The notes beneath the pieces were generated by a model that was given only the letters and a program-made list of their open reading frames with translations, was not told the DNA's origin and made no database searches. A program made the translations under genes and the position numbers. From Isoetes taiwanensis (lineage: Eukaryota; Streptophyta; Lycopodiopsida; Isoetales; Isoetaceae), in the NCBI GenBank assembly GCA_021234155.1, contig JAJEKV010000006.1, forward strand, positions 27,805,754-27,869,753: DNA of 64,000 nucleotides, read 5' to 3'. Below, piece after piece: positions 23,126-33,894 of this stretch; the first letter of the stretch is position 1, and every line of letters starts with the position of its first letter.

Positions 23126-24240
23126 TTTATTTACCCTTGATCTTCATGCTGGCTATCATCATGTTGCCTTACACCCGTCAGCCTGGACTTACATGGGTTT
23201 TCAATTCCAAGGAAAATTTTACATGTTCACGGCGCTACCGTTTGGCTTGTCTACGGCATGCTATATGTTCACAAAGCTTATGGGCCAGGTTGTGAAGCGG
23301 TTGAGGGCTAGTTGTATCCCTTGTATTCCCGTATGTTGATGATTTCCTCTTTGCAATTCACCCTAGCCGTTTTACGCCGCGGCGTGACAATGTCTTGAAG
23401 ATCTTTGGTCTCACGAAGTTTCATGATTGCTTTGCATAAATGCCAACTAGAAGGTGCGCATGAGGTGAAGTTTCTTGGCTATATTGTTAATACTTCCTCA
23501 GGTCTTCTTTCCATTGCTCCTCCAAGGAGGATAAAGTTTTTGGAGCTAGCCGACAGTCTTGTGCTGAAGCAAAAGTTGTCTGCACGTCGTCTTGCTTCTT
23601 TTCTAGGTATGATCGCCTCATTTAGGCCATTTTTTGGTCCGTTTTGCAAGCTTCTCAGTTTTCATCTCTTGACCATTTATGGCTCTATTACTTCTTGGTC
23701 CCAATTTGTATTTTTAAACCCACTTGCTTTAGTTGAAATAGACGCCTGGTCACAGTGGTTTGACTTGTTAAAAATCTTTTTGATTTGGGAACCAACCTGC
23801 CCATTATCTCCTTGTCTTATGATGCTAGTGGATCCGGTTGGGGAGTGCGGGTCCATGATTTCACTGCAAGTAAGGATTTTAGCGGAATCTTTGATGTTAG
23901 TGAGCAAGCCTCCTCTTCCACTGCCCGTGAGCTTTCTGCATTGGCCCATTTTCTTGAATTGCATGCTGAGAATTTTAGGGGCAAACGGTTATTGGCTTAG
24001 GCGACTCATTGAATTCTTATTTTATCTTGAATAAAGGAGGTTCTGCGTGTGCGTCACTCCATTGTTTGTGCCTCCAAATCTTCACCTTGTGTCTTAAACA
24101 CAATATTCTTCTCAAATCGGCATGGATTCCGCGCAGCCTTAACCAATGGGCATCCCCGATACAGAGGCTGCCTTTCCATAAAACGGCTTACATCTCCAAC
24201 AGATTTTCTGTATGCCATAATCGAGGTCTTAGTTTCTAGG
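23126..24240 (+). mobile_element. DIRS-like reverse transcriptase and RNase H (interrupted)
   Basis: RT landmarks in order: LDLHAGYHHVALHPSAW, ALPFGLSTACYMFTKLM, an intact YVDD catalytic box at 23,332-23,343 (one frame over from the preceding text), FLGYIVNT, and ARRLASFLGMIASFRPF in place of the chromodomain-type FLGLxxYYRxFI thumb. RNase H follows: SYDASGSGWGVRV, SSSTARELSAL, then in the next frame GDSLNSYFILNKGGS and WIPRSLNQW. The 'REL' box with the late GGS...WIPR block is characteristic of DIRS/Ngaro RNase H rather than Ty3 or Ty1. At least three frameshifts and one TAG break the reading. No tyrosine recombinase was found downstream, where a foldback element begins at 24,425. DIRS-like elements are uncommon in described seed-plant genomes. 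Confidence 0.65.
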
Positions 24241-24424
24241 GTAAGGCTTGCTCTTTGATACATACAGAAAAAGGACTTGGGTTTGGTTACGAGCTTCAAA
24301 TCCCCTTTCTGAACTTGGCTGCGGATTTTATATACGATGCTTTACGTGTAGAAGGTACTGCCATATATAGCTCCAGTTCTCTGCAGTTAACGAGCATTGG
24401 TTTCTTGAGTGCATCATTCTTGAT

Positions 24425-25941
24425 AATAGAAACTTTTATAATGAATTTCGGGCTCTTTTAGCTAACATCATTCTAGTTTATATGAAATATATGACTAGTA
24501 GTTTAGTTTCTAGCATTATGAATTAATTTGAGTGCTAGACTTTACTAGTTAGCATTATTTTACAATGTTTTCACAAAGAAAATGACTAAAATAAGTGGAA
24601 TATATTGAAAAAAAGTATCCTAAATTGGTTTAATATTTTTACGTTGGCCACATCATAGAAATTTTTGGATGATGTTTGGGTTAGTTTAGCTAAACGCTAG
24701 ATGGGCGAGAGGAAAATGTATAGAGTTTAGCTAAACCACGTAAAGTTTTGGGATTAATATTGAGCAAGTTTAGCTAAAGTCATTCGCTAATAAGAAATAT
24801 ATGCGATTAGTAATTTATTCCCCTGCTGATAACCTCCTTTTTAGGAAGCATGTCAAAAATACGTATCTTGAATTAATATAAATCTCAAACCTATGTTTTC
24901 TCCATAGCAATCTTTTTTAACTTTGAATATTACCATGTCCTTGATAGATGTATTAGTTTTAATAAAAAGAAAAATGACACCTTATGGTTTTGTGGATGTT
25001 CATGCAGATTTGGCAACATATATGTTTTGTTTGTATGGATGGCATGTTCCAAATTTGGCAACCTATGGCTTGTTTGTATGGATAGAGGAGGAAATGATGA
25101 TCATAAGCTTATTGTCACCGATAATCAAATCAGGTTGCATTGTTCAAGACAATGAGAATGGCGATGTGGTCCTAAAGCCCTTCGTTGTCATGCAACAACA
25201 TGGACTAATTGCACTTCAAAACCTTTTTGTTCGTTCAGTTTTCTTTTAGCTTCTCCAATGCATGCCTCTCGTTTCTAAGAAGGTTGACGCCTTATACTTG
25301 CCTCTCATACAATCAAGAGCAACTTGCCTATCTTATTCTTCTAGGTATTCCTTCGGCTACGTTCTTCAGGATCTTGAGGAATAATTTTGATTGCACTCTA
25401 TAAGTGCTATACCTTCCCATAGTACCTACAATAGTTGGGAAGAAGGCCATGCCCTCTAGTATTGGAAGAACTAAAAGGTCGAGGAGCATCTCATTTTACA
25501 AGGATGAAGAAGAGGTTGAGAACCTTGACCATAGTACATGGCAGGGAATAAATTACTAATCGCATATTTCTTATTAGCCAGAATGACTTTAGCTAAACTT
25601 GCTCGATATTAATCTCAAAAATTTCTGTGGTTTAGCTAAACTCTACATATTTTTCCTCTCATACTTTCTAGCACTTAGCTAAACTAACCCAAAGATCGAC
25701 CCAACACTTTCTATGGTGTGGCCAATAGAAAATATTAAGCCAAATTACTATACTTTTTTCAATATATTCCATTTATTTTGGTCATTTTCTTTAGAAAACA
25801 TTTTAAAATAATACTAACTAGCAAAGTTTAGGACTCAAATTAATTCATAATGCTAGAAACTAAACTACTAATCATATATTTCATATAAACTAGAATGATG
25901 TTAACTAAACTGGCCCGAAATTCATTCTAAAAGTTTCTATG
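24425..25941. mobile_element. Foldback element: ~405-bp inverted arms, 710-bp centre
   Basis: The left arm 24,425-24,830 and right arm 25,541-25,941 are inverted copies throughout. Shared landmarks are GAAATATATGACTAGTAG, GTTTAGCTAAAC and GCGATTAGTAATTTATTC. Each arm itself holds two related halves, and a third, more diverged unit continues from 25,942 to about 26,150. The palindrome GTTTAGCTAAAC recurs. The centre has one open frame (24,923-25,249, 108 codons) with no recognised motif. It abuts the DIRS-like element, whose recombinase end it may have replaced. Confidence 0.7.
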
Positions 25942-26162
25942 GTTTAGCTAAACAGTACAAAATTTCACTCTCTTACTTTCTAGCATTTGGCTAAAGAGCT
26001 CCAACGTTGGCGCAGTCCCGAAAAAAGTTAAACTAAAATTATTATTTTTTTTCCAATTTTTTCCATTTACTTTAGCCAAAGTTTTTTGGAAATGTGCTAA
26101 AAAATCGCCAAATAGCTAAGTTTAGCCCTTAAATTATTCCATGGTACATGGACATGATCTTA

Positions 26163-28545
26163 GGAAGGAAGGAAGGAAGGAAGGAAGGTACTTTTATCGT
26201 CCACGGAGACCAATCGGTCTATGGGACCCAATACAAAAATGCGACAAAGTTTGATTCTTGCCGGATTAAAACCCCACCCGAAGGGTTTTCGAGGGAAAAA
26301 CCGTGGCAGCAATCAGCCTGCTGACAAACTGTGCTAATCATATAAAATGCAGAAACATCCCAATATATACAGTCATGCACCACCCCCGTAGTGCCTAGTC
26401 AGCGGACAGCCCGGCGGGGGCAAAGGTGACCTCGCAGGTCCAGTACCTCCTGGATGTATGACCCCAGGGCACGTACTGACGGTGTGTTCATCAGCAAATG
26501 CAAGGGCACGTCCAGCCGTACTAAGGGAGCGTATCTGGCCCGGACCTGACTGAACGCTGGGCAACTCTGGAAAGTGTGAGACTCATCCTCAATGGCACCC
26601 GTTTGACAAAGCGGCTGACAGAGCTTTTGTCGGCGGGGCTCCCAATCCCTGCCGCCTGGCCTCGATGGCGAAGATGGTGGGCACTGTCGCGAATGGAGGC
26701 AATGAGTCTTTCCGGGGCAGGGCATTTGGGAAGCGAGGTAGAGTTGTGGTCCCAGAGGCTAACACGGGGTTGATGTGCTCCTTGTAATGGGCCATTTTGA
26801 CCTGCTCTAGAGCAATGGGGTCCAAGAGCTTGCCAAGGAAACAAGCATCTAGGTACTCCCCCGCCATCGCCACGATTTGCCGCTTTTTACAGCGCATCAC
26901 TGGGCTAACCGCGTTTTCCATCTCGAACTAATCCTCCACCCCTCCTAAGGCCCTAAAGTGCGGACTCATGGCCGCATGTAAGCCCAGTGCGGGGAGCCGA
27001 GCATCACCCATAGTAACCACTTTTCTGAAAATAGGCGATGTGTCTATCAAGGGTCTGCATTTGGAAGCGCAAGAATCCAGTTTCCTGCAGCGAGAATCGA
27101 TAGGGAATTTGAAGGTTTCACCCCAAGTGCCCGTGCCAAAATGCCTTCTCGCACCTGCTCCAAGTCATTCCGGGTTGCCAAAGAGGCGGTAGGGCCCCAA
27201 ACCTCGACCCGCCTGAAGGGCCAATTTCGACCGGTGCGGAACAGATGTGGACCGATGTCCCCAATCATATAGCTCGCGGTATTTGTTGTTCTGGCATGGC
27301 ATAAAGCGCTTCCCGGCCGTCATCCCAAAGCGGATAGAGCGCCCCCAGAGAGGCGAGGGGGGAACTCCACCCTAGGTACTTGTAGGTGGGCGTGGCGTCC
27401 ACAGGCTGTCCCCGATATGTGAGTGCAGGAGGCATGGGGTGGCGTGAAGAGGATATGAGAACCACCCCGGTCTTGGCGGATTGACGCATGTACGTAGCGA
27501 CAAAATGTGTCTAGGGCATCCAGGTGAGACTGCGCATAGCTTCAGGGTGTGGGCCAAAGGGCCAACATCATCCGCATAGATGGTGGCGGATGACCGGGTG
27601 CAAAAAGCCGATGCCATCCCCATGCCCGGTAAGCCCGGGCTCTAACCGACAATGTAGAGGCCAAAAGTGTTGGCGAGGGGCAACCCCCGGCCGGACCTCG
27701 ATACTACCGGTGAATGCTTGGTCCGGGTTGCATCGCATCCGCCAAAACAACTCTCATACAACCTTGTATATGGCATTCTCGCACGGGCCGAGCCCCAGTT
27801 GACGCAGATCTAGCCTACTGACTTTTTCCGGGGGACCATTATCAAAAGCCTTTTGCGAAGTCCACAAAGGCCGATACAAGTCCGGCCCGATGATTCCGCT
27901 GCTCTTCAATCGTGCCCGCAGCCAGAAAGATATGGTCAATCGTTGAGTGGCGGGTCGAAGCCCGCCTGCTGTGAGGGCTCGCACATCCGGCCGCCTCGCT
28001 TGGCGGGTCAACGGCCGCCGAGAATGCCGACCAACAGCTTTGGCAAATACCGAATCGACCATGATCGTCCAGGTAATTGGCGGACAGCAGGGTCGCCCGC
28101 CTTGTGAATGGGAACAACCCCGCTTGTGTGGTCCATTGTCAGGGGAAACCCTCCCCGCAATGCTGTTGAACAGGGTAGTGAGGGGACCGGCACAAGCGGT
28201 ACCGCCTCGCCCACTTGAGTAACTCGCCCGCATACCATCGGTGGGGCCGCCTTCCCATTAGCTAGCCGTTGCGTGTGCCCTCCTCAACATCCCTCGCCCA
28301 CGAACCAATGGGGAGAACCAATGGGGGGCCATCCCTAGCATCGGCCGGGGTGTAAGGTATGGGCTGGCCCCTTTCGGCCAAAGCGGGTCATGAGAGCCAG
28401 GCCGCCGGCAAAATACCGCTCCCCATATTCGCCAGATGGTGGCCCGTGATGATCCGCATCATGAAATTTTGGGCTGGCCTTTACAGTCCGCATCAAACCA
28501 TATACGCGGGAAAGGTTCGAGGATGAGTGTCCTTAAAGAAGCCGA
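26163..28545 (-). mobile_element. LINE copy 2, RT and C-terminal half
   Basis: Minus-strand LINE in the same family as 11,300-14,212. Reading on the minus strand: GVVPIHKAGDP, then FVDFAKGF (motif A), then ATIYADDV with the catalytic YADD at 27,567-27,578, then the connection region. A C-terminal zinc-knuckle-like CQPLCQTGAIEDESHTFQSC follows near 26,570-26,620, with ALGSYIQEVLDLR after it. The element stops at a (TTCC)n tail (plus-strand GGAA units at 26,163-26,188). The frame shifts often. The family is recognisable as an APE-endonuclease LINE; I cannot assign the clade. Confidence 0.75.
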
Positions 28546-29105
28546 ACATGGTTCCGCTTCTAGTGTGGAGGACTTGGGAGGCAGGTTCAATCTGGCATGC
28601 CGGAATACATTATGAAATTGTATGTCTGACACAAATTTTGTAAAAAAAAAAAAAATACGGCAAAAACAATTCCCGGCGGAAGCCAAAAACTATCAGCGTC
28701 GCGAAAAATTTTTGGTGGCCGAAACCTTCGTAAGCGTGGCGAAACCTGATCCGTGCAAAACAATCGTGACGGAAGCCGCCATGATTTAGTTGTTTTTGCG
28801 GCAAAAACCGGGTTTTTTGCGTATTTTTTTCAAACCATTCGCTTTACGGCGTCGCTGAATGTGGATGGCGTGACGGCGAAAAATTTTCGGCGGCGACGCG
28901 AAACACCGGGGTCTCTCTAAAGAAAAATCGCTTATTGGCCAGCGATTCTTTCCTGGCCCCGGCAGATCCCGAAAAATAGCAGCGTCACCGAAGGTTTCGC
29001 GTCACGAAGATTTTTCTAGTGTGGGTATTTATCGTTAAATAATGTATTTTATTAAAAAATATTTTTTTTAACTTTACCGAAATTTTAATTTTGTAGCATT
29101 ATAGA
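28546..29105. mobile_element. Foreign insert in LINE copy 2, possibly CACTA-derived
   Basis: Where LINE copy 1 carries LINE sequence (13,650-13,915), copy 2 has unrelated DNA. It has repeated subterminal-looking motifs such as GCGTCGCGAAAAATTTTTGG, GCGTGACGGCGAAAAATTTT and GGTTTCGCGTCACGAAG. The right edge, reverse-complemented, begins CACTAGAAAAATC, as CACTA-class ends often do. A related TTCTAGTGTG sits at the left edge but in the same orientation, so a proper inverted pair was not found. Also present is an A-run near 28,642-28,655. Confidence 0.4.
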
Positions 29106-30000
29106 ACCTATCCTCGCATCCATGAGCATCTCGTGGTCCTCTGCTGCTCATAATCGAGTCTCAACCGAGGGGCGGAGGGGTCGGTATAGGGGGGGTTCGG
29201 CTCGCCAAACCAGTCCAAATAAAGTGGGAGGTGATTCGGTCGCCTCCTCATCCCGACCGCTCAGGCTCACCCGTAAAACGACCGATGAGATGCATATCTT
29301 GGCTAACTACAAGCACATAGTCCACCACACTAGACCCTCCCCCGATTGTCCCTTGCGCATGTGCACTTGCGAGAATCGGCCACCGTGGAAAGGCCATTGC
29401 AAATTATCAAGTCAAAAATGCCACATAGCAGAGCAAGCTATGCCAAAGCGAAGTGACTCGGGCCGTCATCCGACCAGCGCGGGCGGGCTACTTCTATGGC
29501 GCGAATTTGCGGGGACATCGTCGGCCGGGGGTCAAGTCGCATGGGCGCTCTACTCCTGTCAGTGCATTGAAATCTCCAAGAAGGACGACCCTACCCAACC
29601 GCGATGATGTCAGCCGTATGTCATCATATAGATCGACATACGGGTCCATCCTATCCGCATCGGGGTGGCTGCGATAGAAGGTCTTTGTCTGCGTGAGGGA
29701 AATAACAACAGCGCCGTAAAAAGAGGGTTGCCATCGGTATTATGCACACGAACCGGTGGCACCCGGTTGTGTGCGTGGTTTTCCGGAGGGTAACAAAGAT
29801 GTGCCAAGGTTGTCCGGTAGTAGCAAGCCACTCCACCATGACCCATTTGTCTGTGCATGTGTATTGAAGACCGAAATGTTGGTAACCCGGCAAATCCGGT
29901 AGCAGAGCCTTGTGCCAAAGATGCTCCCATGTCTCCATGAGGAAGATGAGATCCATACTCTACGCCACGGAGTCTGGTGTCCCCTTCTCGCCAAGGGTAG
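29106..30000 (-). mobile_element. LINE copy 2, APE-type endonuclease part
   Basis: Minus-strand pieces of an endonuclease: LIFLMETWEHLW with the conserved Glu near 29,930, LPGYQHFG, then further on a degraded GDFN-like stretch, a CARDN-like stretch, and NHLPLYLDW near 29,215-29,245 at the site where copy 1 keeps TSDHLPLYLDW. The 5' end is lost at about 30,000, where a plus-strand L1-like tail begins. The endonuclease nicks target DNA to prime reverse transcription. The reading frame is broken several times. Confidence 0.65.
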
Positions 30001-30004
30001 TTTG

Positions 30005-30162
30005 TCGGTTTGATGGTCGCGATATATTTTTTTCGTTACAATTCTTTCTATCCGTGACCAAAAGCATTGATTTCCTATCCGCCTATTGTGGAGCCCACAA
30101 GAAGGTCGTGTACCTTGTTTTTATATTAATCAAAAAATTCTTACCCAAAAAAAAAAAAAAAA
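30005..30162 (+). mobile_element. L1-type LINE 3' end with poly(A)
   Basis: About 130 bp ending in TTAATCAAAAAATTCTTACC followed by an A-run from about 30,144. This resembles the 3' ends of plant L1 elements. No coding portion remains. A similar ending (AATTTACCCAAAA) occurs near 41,740 without a long A-run. Confidence 0.4.
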
Positions 30163-30298
30163 AAGAAAAGGGAAGGTTGACGTCTGCTGCATGCGGGTTC
30201 AATTTGTAGATTAAGTGTTGATGTGTGCCCTTGTATTATAGCAAGCAGGGTCAATTAGAATTGTGGTATGAGTTCATTCTAGTGCTTGCAGAAGAAAA

Positions 30299-30855
30299 GT
30301 GAAGAAGATTTCTCCTCAGCAGCTTATGCAGCCGCCTCAGATGATGCAACCTCCTCTTCTTCTTTTATGCAGCCCCAAGGAGTGCCACAGCAGGCCCAAT
30401 ATGACGATGTTAGGAGCTTGTGGGTTGGAGATTTGCACTACTAGATGGATGAAAATTACTTGTACAATTGCTTTGCTGCTACCAACGAGGTACATAATGC
30501 ATTCTTGTGTTCTTGATGTGAAATAGATTGTTTGACGATACGCATAAGCTTGATTTATTTTGTTCAGGTAAATTCTGTTAAAATAATACGGAATAAACAG
30601 ACCGGAAATCCTGAGGGTTATGGTTTTGTTGAATTTTTAACCCATTCTGGAGCAAAGAATGTGCTTCAGACTTATAATGGAACGCCAATGCCAAATTGTG
30701 AACAACTTTTTCGGTTGAACTGGGCATCTTTTGGCATAGGGAACAAGCGTGGTGATTCCGGTCCAGATCATTCCATATTTGTTGGAGATCTTGCACCAGA
30801 TGCTACAGATTATGTGCTTCTGGAAACAACCATTAGGGATTGCCCAACTCTATAA
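30299..30855 (+). pseudogene. RBP45/47-type RNA-binding protein fragment, intron retained
   Basis: The first exon piece ends ...CCAACGAG at 30,489 and the second begins at 30,568 after TTGTTCAG, leaving a 78-bp GT-AG intron. Exon 1 encodes a Gln/Pro-rich stretch (QQLMQPPQMMQPP), then in a shifted frame SLWVGDLHY-stop-MDENYLY, the start of RRM1. Exon 2 encodes VNSVKIIRNKQTGNPEGYGF with RNP1, then TYNGTPMPNCEQLFRLNWA and the start of RRM2, SIFVGDLAPDATDY. Family members have three RRMs and bind U-rich or poly(A) RNA. Here the reading is lost at about 30,825 and R1-like DNA begins at about 30,885, so most of RRM2 and all of RRM3 are missing. The stop at 30,442 is TAG where the family has Trp (CTGG to CTAG), possibly a base-calling error. 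Confidence 0.75.
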
Positions 30856-30884
30856 AACTACTGTGACATTACCAATATGTAGCA

Positions 30885-30958
30885 TAATAACAAGGGGTTT
30901 TCTTTGTGTTTTTGTACGCTTTTCACTAAGGTTTTCCTATGATGTCATGATGTACTAG
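30885..30958. repeat. R1 fragment (front part)
   Basis: Matches the start of R1 copy a: a G-run, TTTGTGTTTTTGTACGCTTT, TCACTAAGGTTTTCCTATGA, TGTACTA. The next part of R1 resumes at 32,458, so about 1.5 kb has been inserted. Confidence 0.65.
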
Positions 30959-30966
30959 AAATGGAG

Positions 30967-30990
30967 CCCAGCGTTGCTGGGTATAGCTAG
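30967..30990 (+). other. Possible Helitron 3' terminus
   Basis: A hairpin CCCAGC-GTT-GCTGGG followed after five bases by CTAG. Plant Helitrons end in a short GC hairpin and CTRR. The spacer is shorter than the usual ten or so bases and the following base is G rather than T, so this is only a candidate. It would fit capture of the RBP45-like fragment just upstream. Confidence 0.3.
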
Positions 30991-31073
30991 GAACTGTAAA
31001 TGATACACCGGAGCAAATTGTTAATTGAATTCACGTTCTTAAAATCACACAATTAAGAGCATTTAACCACATT

Positions 31074-32323
31074 TCCATTTCCCCTTCCTTTTTTTTCTTT
31101 TCCTTTTGCATTTCCATGCTTTTCTTTTATTTTCCACTTTCTCCTTTTCCATTTACCTTTTTTCTTTTTCCACCATTCCACTTCTACCATCTCCTTTTTC
31201 CCTTTTTTGTTTTCCTCTTCACTATTTTTTTTTTCTAAATTCACATTCCCTTTTCTCCCTTTTTTTTTTTTTTGCCTTTTTCTTTTTCATTTTTCACCCT
31301 TTCTCCACTTCCCTTTTCTTCCCCTTGTTTCTTTCTTTTCCATTTTCGTGTTCTCTCCTTTTGCCTTTTTCCTTTTTCTATTTGCTCTTCCTGTTTGTCA
31401 TTCCTCTCTTATTTTCTTATTTTACCCTTATTTTTCCGTCATTTCCTTTTTTCTCCTCCCCTTTTACCTATGCCTTTTTCCTTTTCTCCCCTCCCCTCTT
31501 CTCTCTTCCCCTCCCATTTGCTTCGCTTCACTTTCTCCTTTTCCTTTCCCTTTTTGATGGCCTTTTTTCCTTCCCTTTCCTCCTTTTCCCACCCTTTCTC
31601 CTTCCACTTTTCACGTACCATTTTCCCTCGCATTTCCCCCTCTCCCTCCCCTCCCTTTTCCTTTTCCCTTTCTCTTTCCTTTTTTCGATATTCCTTTTTC
31701 CACCTTTTTTTTTTTTTTTTAAAAGCCCTTTTTTTTCCTTCCCTTTATTTTTTGTCTTTTTCCTTCCCTTTCCTCCTCCTTTATTCCTTTTCCTTTCCTT
31801 TTTTCCATACCTTTCTTCATCGTTTCCCACTTCCCCCTTTTTTTTTTTTTTTTTTGCCTTCTCGTTTCCCTCCTTCCCTCTTCCAGTTTTCTCTATGCCT
31901 TTTTTCTTTCCCTTCCGTGCTTCCCCTCCCCTTTTTTTTCCTTTCCTTTTTTTCCCTCCCTTTTTTCTTTTCCTCTTTTTCTCTTTTCCCCCTGTTTTTG
32001 CTTCCCCTTTCCCAATGCCCCTTTTCGCTCCCTCCTCCTCCCCCTTTCTTTTGCCTTTCCCTTTCCCTTTCCCTTTTCCCTTCTCTTGTCTCAACCCTTT
32101 TTCTCTACCCCTTTTTCACTATTCTATTCTATTCTATTTATGCCTATCCTCACTCTTTCCCTTTTCTCCTTTTCGTGGCGTCCTTTTTTCCTTCATTTTT
32201 TGTCTTTTCCCGAATTCCCTTTCCTTTTTCCCTTTTCCCTTTTCCTTCTTTCCCTTTTACCCATACCTTTTTTCCCTTTCACTTTGCCCTTTTCTCCTCC
32301 CTTTTTCTTTTCTCTTTCCTCTT
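31074..32323. repeat. 1.25-kb polypyrimidine tract
   Basis: The plus strand is almost wholly C and T for about 1,250 bases, in mixed TTTCC, CCCTTT and T-run order rather than a single repeat unit. Occasional interruptions include ATG, GCC and ATTCTATTCTATTCTATT near 32,120. Long open frames of several hundred codons on both strands (Phe/Ser/Pro/Leu or Lys/Glu/Arg/Gly) are products of composition, not genes. Confidence 0.9.
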
Positions 32324-32457
32324 AAGAGATCAGATCACAGCCAATCATGGTGGTAAGAAGTCGTGCGATAAATTTCAGCCTCCAGATGCAATTAGATGAT
32401 CTCGACCATCCAAATTAGGGTTTTATTCATGACATACGCTAAAACTTTATAATATAA

Positions 32458-33281
32458 GATTCAAATGGATGTACTAATGCGTAGATCTAGAGTGCACCAT
32501 TTCTGAGCCATTGATTTTAGCCTTTTTTTTTTCAATGGTCAACAACCAATGGCTCACAACAAAAGCCCTCTTTTTGTGTGTGTGGTGCATAATGGACACA
32601 TGAAGGGCTTGAAGGGCGCATGTAGTGCAGTTTCCCCGCTGGCAACACATTTCTTATCATAACTTTTGATCCGAGCCACATTTTGGATGATTTTTATTGT
32701 TTTGGAAAGCTCTCTCAGAGATCTTTTTGATAGTGTATGATATCGATATGTTTGGTTAAATTATCTATGCTAAAACAACAATTTTGGGCGGGTTTGGTAG
32801 GCTTTCACATCCTATCGGTGATTAATGAGGGTTTGCGCTATTGGATATTGTTTTATGGCTCATTCGAATGAAGCTTGCAAAAAATTACCATGCATTTTTA
32901 GATTTTGAGGCAAATTCAAGGCTTCTACATCCTTGTGCCAACAAGCGAGAAAAGTTTCCCACTTTGGTTTCTCATCACAAGAATCCATGGAGGTCAAAGG
33001 CTCTTTGTTAAATTCGGTTGAAAAATGTTTGTGTATGGGTGTTGCAAACTTTATAACTTTCGGAATAATGGGATCAATCTGCTCTATCTTTATGGTAACT
33101 TTTATTTATGTTCTATTTGTTTTATTGTGATGAAATTCAAAAGCTACAGTGATGAAAGCCTCAAATGAATTCTAGTTTTTTTCTGGTTTGAATTCTAAAA
33201 TTTTTGTCACACCAGGCCGGGGGAGGGGGGGTGAACTTTTTATCACACCAGGCCGGGGGAGGGGGGGGGTGACGTCCCTAA
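32458..33281. repeat. Dispersed repeat R1, copy b
   Basis: Continues R1 from GGATGTACTAATGCG through to a doubled G-rich block (CACACCAGGCCGGGGGAGGG twice, at 33,209 and 33,244). It then joins the TIR element at 33,283 without a LINE. This supplies the uninterrupted version of the locus occupied by the LINE in copy a. Confidence 0.65.
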
Positions 33282-33282
33282 G

Positions 33283-33894
33283 GCCCGAAGGGGCCAAAAA
33301 AAATTTTTGCAACACAAACCATTAACATCCAACATATAAAAATTAAATCCCCCAACACATAACAACCATTGACATTAACAACCAACACATAACTACCATT
33401 GACATTAATTAACACAACCATTGGGTCCAACATATTTAAATTAAAAGCCCCCTTAAACCCCCTTTGGTTTGGGTGCATATTCACACGGGGGGTGACGTAG
33501 GGCAGCGAGAGCCCTCATAATTGTATTTTGCACGTACGAAATCAATACTATATAGTATTCCGCTTGAAATCTTATAGTATTTTGCGAATCTTGTTATACA
33601 GTATAGCAAATTTTGTACTTGCATATCCCACAAACGAGGAACTTTACGTATGGTGTAGATTAAGGAATAAGGGGTGAATATGCCTATCCAACAGCTCTCG
33701 TTGCCCAGAGTCACCCCCGTGTTAATATGCACCCAAACCAAAGGGGGTTTAAGGGGGATTTTAATTTAAATGTGTTGGACCCAATGATTGTTTATGGGTT
33801 GGTTGTTAATATCAATGGTTGTTATGTGTTGGTTGTTATAATGTTGGTTTTTATGTGTTGGAGGAGAAAGAATTTGCAATTTTGGCGGCTCGGG
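33283..33894. mobile_element. TIR element b (MITE-like)
   Basis: The left arm runs from GCCCGAAGGGGCC to about 33,520 and contains AACCCCCTTTGGTTTGGGTG CATATTCACACGG. The right arm from about 33,705 is its inverse (CACCCAAACCAAAGGGGGTT, then GTTGGTTGTTAATATC). It ends near CGGG at 33,894. The 200-bp centre is shared with the element at 34,428-34,912. There is no transposase frame. The superfamily is not assigned because no target duplication is clear. Confidence 0.6.

Noticed and set aside
31106-32399. Open frames of 188 to 416 codons on both strands
   Set aside because: They lie in a polypyrimidine/polypurine tract that rarely contains stop codons; the products are Phe/Ser/Pro or Lys/Glu/Arg/Gly runs with no protein-like pattern.
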